From: Roseivirga pacifica
Lineage (GTDB): Bacteria > Bacteroidota > Bacteroidia > Cytophagales > Cyclobacteriaceae
DNA: 64,000 bases
Assembly (NCBI RefSeq): GCF_900111145.1
Contig: NZ_FOIR01000001.1
Span: 1,061,501 to 1,125,500, forward strand
Reading direction: 5' to 3'
This document shows, piece after piece, positions 16,357 to 25,355 of this stretch. Made by a program: the position numbers and the translations under genes. Each line of letters starts with the position of its first letter. Position 1 is the first letter of the stretch. The notes beneath the pieces are model-generated. The model was not told the DNA's origin. It saw only the letters and a program-made list of their open reading frames with translations, and searched no databases.

Positions 16357-17715
16357 ATGAAATCTTTAGGCTTTCTAAGACGGATAGAATCAGATCAGCG
16401 AAGTGAGCAAATTTTGTTCAAAGGTATTCAGGTTTGGCCGGTAATCAGGGTATATCTGGCCATGCAAAAAATGGCAAATTTGGAGGTAAAAGTCGGTATA
16501 CCTTCGAAATTCGGCTTGAAGGATGTCTTTAGTGGTTTTACCAACTACTTTGCTAAATATGACTACCTGATTTTCTCCAACTCCAGTGTAAGGATAGCAT
16601 ATGAGTCCAAATCCTTAGACAGATGCGTTGGGATGATCTCTACAAAATTTCGGAAATCGCTCTTAATAGAAACACCGCACGGTTACAATACCACAAGTAA
16701 TCTGAAGCCCTATGAAGAGAGAAAGGTGTCTTCCTTGCTTATTCATGGAGTCATGAAACTTTATACTATATTCTTCTTAAGGAAAGTTGAGATCACCGAA
16801 GAAGAGTATTTGCAACAGGTCATTGATGATATATTACCCTACTTCAACTATAAGCAGGTAATCAAAAAGTTCTGGAGTAAATATGTGGTTTATTCCTGGT
16901 TGCTGCGATTCTACAGGCCCAAAGCGGTTTTTGTGGTATGTTCCTACACCAATCATGGTTTGGTTTTGGCTTGTAAGCGGCTTAAAATACCTGTTTTGGA
17001 GGCACAGCATGGCCTCATCAACCGGGCACATCAGGGTTATTCCTTTTTTCGATCCTATGATTCTGATCTTTTTCCTGATTACCTGCTTTCCTACAGTACA
17101 TATGAAAAAGAAGTCTTAAAAGGGGCCAATTTTATTCCTTCAGAAAGGGTAATCCCTGTGGGAAATTTCGCACTAGAGCATAGCTTAAAGAAGTTCGACA
17201 ATTGGGATAATTATAATAGACAAAAGAAAAATTACCAATACACCATTTGTGTTTCGGGCCAGAGCCACCTTGAAGAGCAACTTTATGGAATATGTAGAGT
17301 CATTGCCCTAAAAAATTCAGGCCTGTTGTTTTGGTACGTCCCCAGAAGAAGAGAATGGCAGCCAGAAACTCTGGATGATGAAGCCTTGGATAACTTGATC
17401 ATTGTGCGTGACGAGAGCATTTATAAACTCATGAATACTGCCGACTATCACATGACATGTTTTTCTTCATGCGCATATGAAGCGCTTGTGCTTGGAAAAA
17501 AAAATCTGCTAATAGATGTTAACGGGCAGGCGAGCAAGGTGCTATATGATTTGATGGGCGATAATCAGAACAACCTTTTTGTCAATTCGCCTGAAGAGTT
17601 TCTCGAGAAATTTCCGGCATTTTCAAGGATGGGTGCGGGCACTAACGAAAAGCAATTTTCTGAACGAAACTATATCAATAATTTAGGCAGATTGTCTGAA
17701 TTATTAACTCAATAA
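16357..17715 (+). CDS. Candidate GT-B glycosyltransferase, possibly the nonulosonate transferase
   Basis: I do not recognise the family with certainty. The 452-residue protein has no signal peptide. It carries VFVVCSYTNHGLVLACKRL followed by EAQHGL (QHG at 217-219), and near the C-terminus a CFSSCAYEALVLGKK segment. A QHG signature followed by a downstream SS...E element is seen in several GT-B transferases that use CMP-activated sugars or polyol phosphates. It follows the CMP-sugar synthetase by 20 bases and precedes the polymerase by one base. I infer that it adds the nonulosonic acid to the repeat unit. It could also act on another donor. Confidence 0.5.
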   Translation: MKSLGFLRRIESDQRSEQILFKGIQVWPVIRVYLAMQKMANLEVKVGIPSKFGLKDVFSGFTNYFAKYDYLIFSNSSVRIAYESKSLDRCVGMISTKFRKSLLIETPHGYNTTSNLKPYEERKVSSLLIHGVMKLYTIFFLRKVEITEEEYLQQVIDDILPYFNYKQVIKKFWSKYVVYSWLLRFYRPKAVFVVCSYTNHGLVLACKRLKIPVLEAQHGLINRAHQGYSFFRSYDSDLFPDYLLSYSTYEKEVLKGANFIPSERVIPVGNFALEHSLKKFDNWDNYNRQKKNYQYTICVSGQSHLEEQLYGICRVIALKNSGLLFWYVPRRREWQPETLDDEALDNLIIVRDESIYKLMNTADYHMTCFSSCAYEALVLGKKNLLIDVNGQASKVLYDLMGDNQNNLFVNSPEEFLEKFPAFSRMGAGTNEKQFSERNYINNLGRLSELLTQ

Positions 17716-17716
17716 A

Positions 17717-18874
17717 ATGACGGAGGGAACCCTCAAATTAGAGGTCGACTGGTATACACACTTATTTGCCATTTATTGGTTCCTGCTGCTTTTTTCAACC
17801 ACCCAGATTTTAGGAAGAGTAGGGTTGCTGCTACCCGTATTATTTGGTTTGTTGGTGTTCCTAAAGTATGCGAAAGTAATTTTGAACGCACAGGTAGTTA
17901 TGGTCTATTTGTTGTTGGCCATTGCTGCATTTTGGATATCAGCGGCATATAGGCGAACCGGAGAAGATATTATCGCTGCCCTCACCAGTTCACTACTTAT
18001 TTTCTCAAATCTTGGAGTAGCCTTTTTAGTAGCTCAATTTGATGGTAAGAAGCTATACCGGGTAGTACTGGCCTTTAACATCTTCATGGTATCTTATATA
18101 GTTGTCATGAGATTAGCAGGTTTTATTGTCCTCGATGCGATCCAAATCATATTCCAAAGTAGCTCCTACCATTTACTCGCATGGCTACTGTTCATACTTA
18201 ATACATTGGTACTGCTTCCTTTAGCACATTCTATTGAGAAAAAGAAAATCTTACGTCTTTCGTTTACCTTTTTGTTGGCGATGGTCAGTCTGCAAGGCAG
18301 ATCAGGAATCGTTATGGGGTTTTTGATATTATTTTATGTGTGCTGGGTTTATTACCGAAAGTACTTCGCACTCACTGTTTTTTTGGGGTTAGTATTTGGG
18401 GTGTCAGGCGTGGTTTCCTTTGACCCTGAGAGCTTGAGCTTTATTTCAGATGATTTATACTCAAGAGGGGCAAAGCTTGGACCGAGAGAAGCACTCTATG
18501 GATGCTATTACCTTCATATAGGGTGGTCTGAATTTCTGTTTGGGTTTAACAAGGCTGGTCTAGTGGGCGACTGCATTGCTCCCATTGACCCTAAATCTGT
18601 GGGTAGAACAGAAAGTTCTATTTTATCATTAATATCAGAATCAGGTTTGATAGCTGTCTTGCTTCTGGGAATTCTCATCAAACACATGATAAGAGGTTTC
18701 AAGGGTAACAAGATGTTCTTAGTTATGGTAGGAGCACTGTTGTTCAGAGTGATAAGCGCTGATTTCTTGTTTTCGACTGTGTTTGATTGGTTCATTTACT
18801 TTTTAGCTTTCTCTTATACATTTGCTCCTCATAAGAAGGTGCCACAAAATTCTGAGGCCATTTCATATTTATGA
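17717..18874 (+). CDS. Wzy-like O-antigen/polysaccharide polymerase (locus 1)
   Basis: This very hydrophobic 385-residue protein has around ten membrane segments. Its largest extra-membrane loop lies in the second half (about 230-290, with SRGAKLGPREALYG and FGFNKAGLVGDC), as in Wzy polymerases. Sequence similarity within this class is always low, so the call rests on topology and context: it sits between the candidate transferase and a WavE protein, four genes share overlapping ends, and the flippase lies two genes on. Wzy joins repeat units on the periplasmic side. It overlaps the WavE gene by four bases. Confidence 0.7.
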   Translation: MTEGTLKLEVDWYTHLFAIYWFLLLFSTTQILGRVGLLLPVLFGLLVFLKYAKVILNAQVVMVYLLLAIAAFWISAAYRRTGEDIIAALTSSLLIFSNLGVAFLVAQFDGKKLYRVVLAFNIFMVSYIVVMRLAGFIVLDAIQIIFQSSSYHLLAWLLFILNTLVLLPLAHSIEKKKILRLSFTFLLAMVSLQGRSGIVMGFLILFYVCWVYYRKYFALTVFLGLVFGVSGVVSFDPESLSFISDDLYSRGAKLGPREALYGCYYLHIGWSEFLFGFNKAGLVGDCIAPIDPKSVGRTESSILSLISESGLIAVLLLGILIKHMIRGFKGNKMFLVMVGALLFRVISADFLFSTVFDWFIYFLAFSYTFAPHKKVPQNSEAISYL

Positions 18875-19803
18875 TATCATTTATTATACAGGGACCTTAT
18901 TTCAAGAGGAAGGGACAGACCACTACTCATTTTGCCTTAAAACTGAGAGCTCTCAACCCAGATTGTGAGATTATCTTTTCTACCTGGGAAGGCGAGGAGG
19001 TTGAAAATGAAAATGCATTTGATAAGATTATTTACAATGTTGACCCGGGTAGTTCGGGTATCAATATCAATGGAAAAGGTATAAATGCCGACAGACAGCT
19101 CGTGAGTACCCTCAATGGTTTGAAGGAGGCTACTAAGCCTTATTGCATTAAGCTCAGGAGTGACTGTCTAATTCTCAAGCCTGAAATATTAGACTTGTTG
19201 AAAAAGCATTGTGACCGTTATTCCATGCGACATGATGACAATGAAATTGCCATTTTCAAGAACAAAGTAGCTGTCTCCAATGTCACCACAAAATATCCAA
19301 AGTTAAGCACTGATCCCTGTTTTCATCTCTCCGATTGGTTCTATTTTGGTCTCAAAGAAGACTTAATCGACCTTCTGGATATTCTTCCTTATAAGCAAGC
19401 GGGTTATGATAACAATCCGACTAGTCGTACAACGGTAGCACCAGAGCAGCACATTATCATTTCGTGGCTCAAGAAACATAAGCTTTGGCAGCCGGTGTTT
19501 GAAAATTCAGTAGAGAAGCACCAAGAAGTTCTTCACAATAATTTCGTAATCATCAGCTACAACCAACTAGGTTTGAAATGTTATAAATTTGGATACCACC
19601 TACCTATTGGCACCAATGGTTTTTTGAGTTATACGAAATTTGATTTTGCCAAAGAGTATTCCGCTTACTTCAAAATCGGACATCAAACCCAGTTGTCTGG
19701 GATTGAAGAACTACAAAACTCATCAATAAAAGGCTACCACTGGCTGCGTTTCAGACTAATAAGAATGGCAATTTGGCTTAGGAGAAGCCTGAAAAAAAGG
19801 TGA
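18871..19803 (+). CDS. WavE-family lipopolysaccharide/polysaccharide synthesis protein
   Basis: This 310-residue soluble protein starts with SFIIQGPYFKRKGQTTTHF and carries IIFSTWEGEE, INADRQLVSTLNGL, YCIKLRSDCLIL and LSDWFYFGLKEDL. These match the WavE family named after Vibrio cholerae core-polysaccharide genes; members look like GT-A glycosyltransferases with an RSD in place of DxD. It probably transfers one sugar of the locus 1 repeat unit. It overlaps the polymerase by four bases and the flippase by four bases (GTGA). Confidence 0.75.
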   Translation: MISFIIQGPYFKRKGQTTTHFALKLRALNPDCEIIFSTWEGEEVENENAFDKIIYNVDPGSSGININGKGINADRQLVSTLNGLKEATKPYCIKLRSDCLILKPEILDLLKKHCDRYSMRHDDNEIAIFKNKVAVSNVTTKYPKLSTDPCFHLSDWFYFGLKEDLIDLLDILPYKQAGYDNNPTSRTTVAPEQHIIISWLKKHKLWQPVFENSVEKHQEVLHNNFVIISYNQLGLKCYKFGYHLPIGTNGFLSYTKFDFAKEYSAYFKIGHQTQLSGIEELQNSSIKGYHWLRFRLIRMAIWLRRSLKKR

Positions 19804-21008
19804 AAACAAAAGATCTCTTTGTTGTTTATGGAGTAAGTAGCATCACAGGAGCCTTGCCGTTCATTTTTGCTCCTGTCGTATCAGATATACTTGAGGTGGA
19901 GGAGTTTGGGTTTTATAACCTTTTGCATAGCTCTGTGTATTTTCTCATGCCCATTCTTACCCTTGGCTATCAGACTGCCATCAGGTCTAAGATAAGTCAG
20001 TCTCCTTTCCTTTTTCGAAAGACCATTCGAACCTGGGGCGGCCTTATCTTGTTTCAGTCCGTTGTGGTCTCATTAATATATGCTATTGCCAGGCTACTCA
20101 ATCTGGTAGAGCTTGAGACCGTAAACTTCCTCGTAGTGGTAAGTGCTGCCATCCCCATTGCTGTCATGTCATTTCTGAGAATTTATTGGGAGTTGCTTGA
20201 GCGTTTTATTTCTATTTCTATCATCAAGTTTGTTTCAACCCTTTCCGTTTACCTATTGGTGCTTCTATTCCTTGAGTTTCAAGGAGGCTATTACTCTAGA
20301 ATAATTCCTCAAATACTCGTTTATACGGCTGTTTGTGGAGTACTATTACTCCTCATTTTCAAAGAAGGAGGCCAGACTGAGGGGAAACCACCCAAGCATA
20401 AAGAACTCTTGGGAATTGGCTGGCCACTGACACTCGTTTCCTTTTTGGACCTGTTTGTGTTGAATATGGACAAGTGGCTGGTGCTGACTTTTCGAGGAGA
20501 TTATGAACTAGGCCTGTATACGGCCTATTTCTACTTTTACACGGGACTTGTTTTCCTCGCTACGCCATTGGGTAGCATCATTGAAACCTATATTTTTAAG
20601 AACAAGAAAGAGGCCTCGCATCTGAGGTTATTATTGTATGGTATTGTCTTCGTACTGGTTACAATTTCTCTGGTATTGAATTCACAACTTGTCGATTTGT
20701 TGTTTGGTGAAGACTATATGCAACACTCCTTTCTCGTGGCAGTCTTTGCCTTTGCAGGGTTCTTTAGGGTTCTGATATCAGACCGTATTCGAGATCTGGT
20801 TCATATTCGGGGACAGAAGCAATCTGCCACTGTGTATTTAATTTGTACAGTAATCTTTGGTGTGATAATATATTTGGCAGCTAAATTGGGTAACTATATA
20901 CACATTGCATTTGCCATATTAGGCTTCAACCTGATAATATTCCTTTTTCTAACCTTACTTTATCGAAATCTAAAACTAAAGCTAAATGAGAATTTGTCTA
21001 GACCTTGA
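19800..21008 (+). CDS. Wzx-like polysaccharide flippase (locus 1)
   Basis: This 402-residue membrane protein of the MATE/MOP superfamily has about twelve hydrophobic segments. The N-terminal segment (YGVSSITGALPFIFAPVVSD) resembles the first helix of Wzx/RfbX transporters. It should flip the lipid-linked repeat unit across the inner membrane. Start is GTG at 19800, overlapping the WavE stop. The last 23 bases overlap the HAD gene. A second flippase of different sequence serves locus 2 (41623-43053). Confidence 0.82.
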   Translation: MKTKDLFVVYGVSSITGALPFIFAPVVSDILEVEEFGFYNLLHSSVYFLMPILTLGYQTAIRSKISQSPFLFRKTIRTWGGLILFQSVVVSLIYAIARLLNLVELETVNFLVVVSAAIPIAVMSFLRIYWELLERFISISIIKFVSTLSVYLLVLLFLEFQGGYYSRIIPQILVYTAVCGVLLLLIFKEGGQTEGKPPKHKELLGIGWPLTLVSFLDLFVLNMDKWLVLTFRGDYELGLYTAYFYFYTGLVFLATPLGSIIETYIFKNKKEASHLRLLLYGIVFVLVTISLVLNSQLVDLLFGEDYMQHSFLVAVFAFAGFFRVLISDRIRDLVHIRGQKQSATVYLICTVIFGVIIYLAAKLGNYIHIAFAILGFNLIIFLFLTLLYRNLKLKLNENLSRP

Positions 21009-21363
21009 TGGTGTGATTTGTAGCCTGAAACAGCCAGGTGAAACCTATATGGACGTAGTGCCACTTCCGGGTGCAGCAGAGAAAATCAGAAAGCTGCGCG
21101 AGGAGGGCCACTATATAATGATACAAACCGCCAGACATATGAAAACCTGCGATGGAAATGTGGGCAAAGTAGTGGCCCGCCAAGGAAAGACCACGCTCGA
21201 CTGGCTAGAGAAGCATGGCATAGAATACGATGAAATATTTTTTGGCAAGCCATGGGCTCAGGTTTATATTGATGACAATGCCATGAGGTTTTCAAGTTGG
21301 GAAGAAATTGATGGAGACGGCTCAAACCTTCCAACTTCTACAGAATCTAAATTAAAGATTTGA
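20986..21363 (+). CDS. Small capless HAD-family phosphatase
   Basis: This 125-residue HAD hydrolase has the nucleophile motif DLDG (D6, D8), motif II T48 in QTARHM, K88 in FGKPW, and acidic motif IV D96/D97 in YIDDN. There is no cap domain, so it could act on larger or phosphorylated sugar substrates. Similar small HADs are seen next to nucleotidyltransferases in capsule loci. Here it is followed, within a few bases, by two nucleotidyltransferase genes, which suggests that it dephosphorylates an intermediate of that pathway. Its start overlaps the flippase by 23 bases. Confidence 0.75.
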   Translation: MRICLDLDGVICSLKQPGETYMDVVPLPGAAEKIRKLREEGHYIMIQTARHMKTCDGNVGKVVARQGKTTLDWLEKHGIEYDEIFFGKPWAQVYIDDNAMRFSSWEEIDGDGSNLPTSTESKLKI

Positions 21364-21365
21364 CA

Positions 21366-22106
21366 ATGGTTAATTTGGTAATGCCTATGGCTGGGAGGGG
21401 CAGCAGGTTCGTAAAAGCTGGTTATGAGCAGCCCAAGTTTTTGATAGAGATCAATGGAAAATCTTTACTTCAGTACTCTCTTGAGAGTGTACCCTTGGAA
21501 ATTGTCGATAAAGTATACTTTATAGCCCTCAATGAACACCTTGACTCATTCAAAGTTCAAAGTCTAATCGAGCGTATATTGCCTGCTTTAAACTTTGAAA
21601 TTGTAGGGCTTGATGAGGTGACTCAGGGGCAGGCACAAACTGTACTGACGCTGAAAGATGAAATTAATAACCTTGACGACCTTATCATTTATAACATTGA
21701 CACTTACTTTCAGTCGAAACGTCTTGGTGAGTTTTTGGCAGATACCGATAAAAAGAAAGACGGTATTTTAGGGGCTTTTCGCGCTACTGAAGATAAGTGG
21801 AGCTTTGCGGAGGTAGATGCCAATGGGTTCGTTTCACGAACTACGGAAAAAGAAGCTATTTCAGACATAGCGCTGTCAGGCTTTTACCATTTTACCAGAG
21901 GTGCCGACTTTGTTGAAGTGGCTGAAGAGCATGTTAAAAATAAAAGTAAATTTGCTGGTGAATATTATGTGGCCCCAATGTATAATGATCTGATTAAACG
22001 AGGGAATCAATACTTGGTAGACTTCTGCGATGAATTCGTTGCTTTGGGAACCCCTGAGGATTTGATTAATTACCAAAAGTATTTGAATGAAAGCAATAAT
22101 TCTTAG
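21366..22106 (+). CDS. Sugar/alcohol-phosphate nucleotidyltransferase
   Basis: This 246-residue GT-A-fold nucleotidyltransferase has a full signature, MPMAGRGSRFVKAGYEQPKF, with the conserved lysine in QPKFLIEING. A metal-site aspartate lies in LIIYNIDTYF, and ALSGFYHF comes later. The substrate is unknown: proteins of this shape activate sugar phosphates or small alcohol phosphates in capsule loci. I prefer ATG 21366 over the in-frame TTG at 21360, which overlaps the HAD stop. It overlaps the nucleotidyltransferase-kinase fusion by 20 bases, so the two are probably translationally coupled and may act in sequence. Confidence 0.75.
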   Translation: MVNLVMPMAGRGSRFVKAGYEQPKFLIEINGKSLLQYSLESVPLEIVDKVYFIALNEHLDSFKVQSLIERILPALNFEIVGLDEVTQGQAQTVLTLKDEINNLDDLIIYNIDTYFQSKRLGEFLADTDKKKDGILGAFRATEDKWSFAEVDANGFVSRTTEKEAISDIALSGFYHFTRGADFVEVAEEHVKNKSKFAGEYYVAPMYNDLIKRGNQYLVDFCDEFVALGTPEDLINYQKYLNESNNS

Positions 22107-23712
22107 TTCTGGAAGAGCAGACAAGAGCCTGACTCAGCTTTACGGAGATATTCCTACTGGCCTCATACCGGTCAACGGCAGACCTGGAATATTTTTTATC
22201 GTCAATCGACTGATTGACAGTGGTATACGGGATATATATATCACTGTAGGCTATCAAGGGCAAAAACTCAAGAGATTACTTTCTAATACTTATGAAACAA
22301 AGGTGCGTCTTCACTTTATAGAGACAGACGCTGCTAAAAGGCCGGGACACTCCCTTGTAAAGGCCATGTCGACCATTGACTCTGACGAGGTAATTGTCAA
22401 CTTAGGTGACACTTTAATTGCCCCCGAAGATATTCGAAACCTCCTAAGTAAAGGTCGTGTTGGTACAGCGGAATGTACTGTGGCTGTCTCAAATAACTTT
22501 TACCATGCAGACCTATGGTGCTCGGTGAAGACCGAAAATGAACGGGTTTTGGCAATGTATGATTCTACTCCTGTTTTGCGCGATAGTGACTTGCAGGTGA
22601 TGTGTGGTCTTTATCTCTTGCGCAATGTGCCTAGTATACTGGCCGCTGCCAGTCACATTGATAATCCCGAAATATCAGATGTCTTGAAATGTGCTAATCA
22701 GATTTTGTGTGCTGATGTAAATAATTGGTTAGACTTCGGTCATATACACACTTTACAACGGACGAAAAAGAACCTGCTTGAGGCAAGGGTTTTTAATGAG
22801 CTTTCCTTCAACGACTTTTTCGGTACCATTACAAAGCGAAGTGAGAATACATTCAAATTCATTGATGAAATAAAGTGGCAGGTTGAGCTGCCGGAGGAGC
22901 TGAAAATTTTGACCCCTAGGGTGGTGGATTATTCTTTGGATGAAGAAAATCCTCACATAACGATGGAATATTATAGCTACCAAACTGTATCGGAGTTGTG
23001 GTTATACTCTTCGTATGATCAAGACGTTTTTAAAGAAATGATCGACAAGCTCCTGAGGCTTCTTATCGAGATCAAAAAGACTGAAAGAGGGTCCGTTGAT
23101 ATGCAGGATTTCAAGGCGATGTATGTTGAAAAAACATTGTCTAGGGTACGGGCTATTGAAAAAAACGAAACTTTCAAGAAACTCCTCTCATTCCCAACTC
23201 TTGTAATCAATGGAAAAGAATATTGCAATTGGAAGGGAATTGCCTCGGATGTACTTGCTTTGACCGATGGTCTTTGGAATGAGGAAGATACTGGATTGAT
23301 TCACGGGGACTACTGTTTTTCTAACATTCTTTACGATATCTCATCAGGCATCGTACGATTGCTCGACCCTAGGGGACGATGGGGTAAAAGTAAATATGGT
23401 GATATCAAGTATGATCTAGCCAAAATGAGACATTCTATTTCAGGTGGTTACGACTTTATCGTCAATGATTTATTTGACATTGAGGTAAAGGAGGATGTTT
23501 TGGAGTACATGCTCTTCGGGTTTGAGGAAAAGAGACCGATAGCTGATTATTTTGACCAGAAACTCGCAGAAAGCTTCAATGTAAGGCAAATTCAACTCAT
23601 TGAAGGCTTGTTGTTTTTAACTATGATTCCTTATCACAGCAATAGCCAAAGAAGGCAATATGTTATGTATTGCAAGGCAATAGAATTATTAAACAAAGTA
23701 CTAACTCATTAA
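22087..23712 (+). CDS. Fusion of a nucleotidyltransferase-like domain and an APH/choline-kinase-like kinase
   Basis: Residues 1-225 form a nucleotidyltransferase-like domain. It starts MKAIILSSGRADKS and has DIPTGLIPVNGRPG where active enzymes have an AGxGxR loop and PKxLLPV. The usual lysine is missing, so the domain may be altered or inactive. Residues about 300-541 form an aminoglycoside-phosphotransferase-type kinase with HGDYCFSN (H406, D408, N413) and the metal aspartate D427 in LLDPRG. The two activities resemble LicC plus LicA, which activate choline in Haemophilus, but joined in one chain. With the neighbouring HAD, second nucleotidyltransferase and PhyH oxygenase, I infer a pathway to an activated small side group. 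The product is unknown. Confidence 0.72.
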   Translation: MKAIILSSGRADKSLTQLYGDIPTGLIPVNGRPGIFFIVNRLIDSGIRDIYITVGYQGQKLKRLLSNTYETKVRLHFIETDAAKRPGHSLVKAMSTIDSDEVIVNLGDTLIAPEDIRNLLSKGRVGTAECTVAVSNNFYHADLWCSVKTENERVLAMYDSTPVLRDSDLQVMCGLYLLRNVPSILAAASHIDNPEISDVLKCANQILCADVNNWLDFGHIHTLQRTKKNLLEARVFNELSFNDFFGTITKRSENTFKFIDEIKWQVELPEELKILTPRVVDYSLDEENPHITMEYYSYQTVSELWLYSSYDQDVFKEMIDKLLRLLIEIKKTERGSVDMQDFKAMYVEKTLSRVRAIEKNETFKKLLSFPTLVINGKEYCNWKGIASDVLALTDGLWNEEDTGLIHGDYCFSNILYDISSGIVRLLDPRGRWGKSKYGDIKYDLAKMRHSISGGYDFIVNDLFDIEVKEDVLEYMLFGFEEKRPIADYFDQKLAESFNVRQIQLIEGLLFLTMIPYHSNSQRRQYVMYCKAIELLNKVLTH

Positions 23713-23724
23713 AAAGTATACCTT

Positions 23725-24468
23725 ATGAAGTACTTCATCTCAGAGTTTAAATATGTGTTCAACGAGCTTCTCCACAACGAAGAGGTTCAAGATGAATTTT
23801 ACGATGATATTAAGACCAATGGCTATTGTGTCATCAAGGATTTTCTAACTAAAGACCAGTGTGAAACATACCGGCAGTTGATTGACGATGGAATTGAAAA
23901 ATATGAGAGTGTGGCAGATGATGAAAAAAGTGATTATAGGATATTCGGAATAGACCGGTTGATCCCAGAGATAAGGAATGTCTTCGCGAGGCCGGTTCTG
24001 GAAGGCTTATACAAAAAATATGTAGACAGGAATCAGCTCAATTCTTTTATTATGGCTAATAGAGTGACTCCTAAGCCGGGTAACCTTGGTAGTGGGGGAG
24101 GATGGCATCGTGATTCTATCAATCGAAGACAACTGAAGTTCATTGTCTATCTCTCTGATGTAGGTTCAGTCAATGGTAATTTCCAGTACATGCCAAAATC
24201 TCATAGGGTTTGGGATAAGCTGGGGCAGAATAGATCTTTAAAGAAGGGGCTTTCAGAATATAGATACAGCCAAGAAGATATAGATACCCTAGTAAAGAAC
24301 GGGAACCGCGTGGATGAACTCACAGGCTCACAGGGAACCCTTATTGTGGCTGATACCAGTGGTATTCATAGAGGTAAGCCCATAGTCGAGGGGGTAAGAT
24401 ATGCAATGACCAACTATATGTTCGACCACAAGATTCCAGTTCACATTGAAAACCTATTGCTTAAGTGA
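23725..24468 (+). CDS. PhyH-family Fe(II)/2-oxoglutarate-dependent oxygenase
   Basis: This 247-residue protein of the phytanoyl-CoA dioxygenase fold has the iron triad H128 and D130 in GGGWHRDS and H215 in TSGIHRG. The arginine that would hold 2-oxoglutarate is close by (R216). Lengths and motifs fit a functional enzyme. Oxygenases of this kind hydroxylate small molecules or sugars; here it presumably modifies the compound activated by the kinase/nucleotidyltransferase fusion 12 bases upstream, or the finished sugar. It overlaps the GT2 gene by four bases. Confidence 0.75.
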   Translation: MKYFISEFKYVFNELLHNEEVQDEFYDDIKTNGYCVIKDFLTKDQCETYRQLIDDGIEKYESVADDEKSDYRIFGIDRLIPEIRNVFARPVLEGLYKKYVDRNQLNSFIMANRVTPKPGNLGSGGGWHRDSINRRQLKFIVYLSDVGSVNGNFQYMPKSHRVWDKLGQNRSLKKGLSEYRYSQEDIDTLVKNGNRVDELTGSQGTLIVADTSGIHRGKPIVEGVRYAMTNYMFDHKIPVHIENLLLK

Positions 24469-25247
24469 AGGAATTGCATGACCACCCTCAATCACTTGTT
24501 TCGGTAATTACACCAACCTACAATGCAGTAAACTTTGTCAGTGATACCATTGATTCAGTGCTAAGTCAGACTTATCAAAACTGGGAGATGATTATCACCG
24601 ATGATTGCTCCACCGATGATACTTGGTGTCTGCTAGAAAAATTTGCTCAGAAAGATGAGCGCATAAAAATTTATAGGTTAGCAAAGAATGGTGGGCCTGG
24701 GCTGGCTAGAAACAATAGTATTAAAGAAGCTAGCGGAGAATTTATCGCTTTTTTGGATAGTGATGACCTCTGGTTGCCTCAAAAGCTAGACAAGCAAATT
24801 GCCTTTATGAAAAGGAGAAATTCTTGTCTCAGCTTTACCAGCTATCAACTAATTAGCGAGGATAAAAAAGAATTCCACAAGATAGTTGTTGCAAAGGAAA
24901 CTGTTGATATGCATGATATGCTCAAGTCTAATTACATTGGTTGCTCCACAGCCATGTACAATGCACGCGAATTGGGCAAAGTCTATATGCCATCAATAAG
25001 AAAGAGACAGGACTATGGCCTTTGGATTGAGATCATTAAAAAGGTTAAGTTGGCACATGGTCTGGACGAACGACTGAGCTTGTACAGAATTAGACAACAA
25101 TCGGTTTCCAGTAACAAATTCAAGCTTATTGCCTATCAATGGCGATTTTATAAGAAAGTGGTTGGTCTCAATTACGTAATGACTATTAGATCCTTGATTT
25201 ATTGGTTTTTTTATAGTGTCTTTGGTATAAAAGATAAGGGGAGATAA
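24465..25247 (+). CDS. Family 2 glycosyltransferase (locus 1)
   Basis: This 260-residue GT-A enzyme has the family start SVITPTYNAVNFVSDTIDSV, a DDCSTDDTW nucleotide-binding segment, FLDSDDLW (DxD-type metal site) and a catalytic RKRQDYGLW region. It adds one sugar of the repeat unit on the cytoplasmic face. It starts at GTG 24465, overlapping the PhyH stop by four bases. A short hydrophobic C-terminus (LIYWFFYSVFG) may attach it to the membrane. The donor sugar cannot be inferred. A 108-base gap follows with nothing recognisable. Confidence 0.83.
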   Translation: MKELHDHPQSLVSVITPTYNAVNFVSDTIDSVLSQTYQNWEMIITDDCSTDDTWCLLEKFAQKDERIKIYRLAKNGGPGLARNNSIKEASGEFIAFLDSDDLWLPQKLDKQIAFMKRRNSCLSFTSYQLISEDKKEFHKIVVAKETVDMHDMLKSNYIGCSTAMYNARELGKVYMPSIRKRQDYGLWIEIIKKVKLAHGLDERLSLYRIRQQSVSSNKFKLIAYQWRFYKKVVGLNYVMTIRSLIYWFFYSVFGIKDKGR

Positions 25248-25355
25248 GAATCTGTCAGTGTGTTCTTGGAAGTGAGTAAGAATTAATAGATAGGAGAAGC
25301 CAATAATCTCAGAAAGTACTGCAAAAACATAAAGTCTAGCTTGATACGTGATCAA

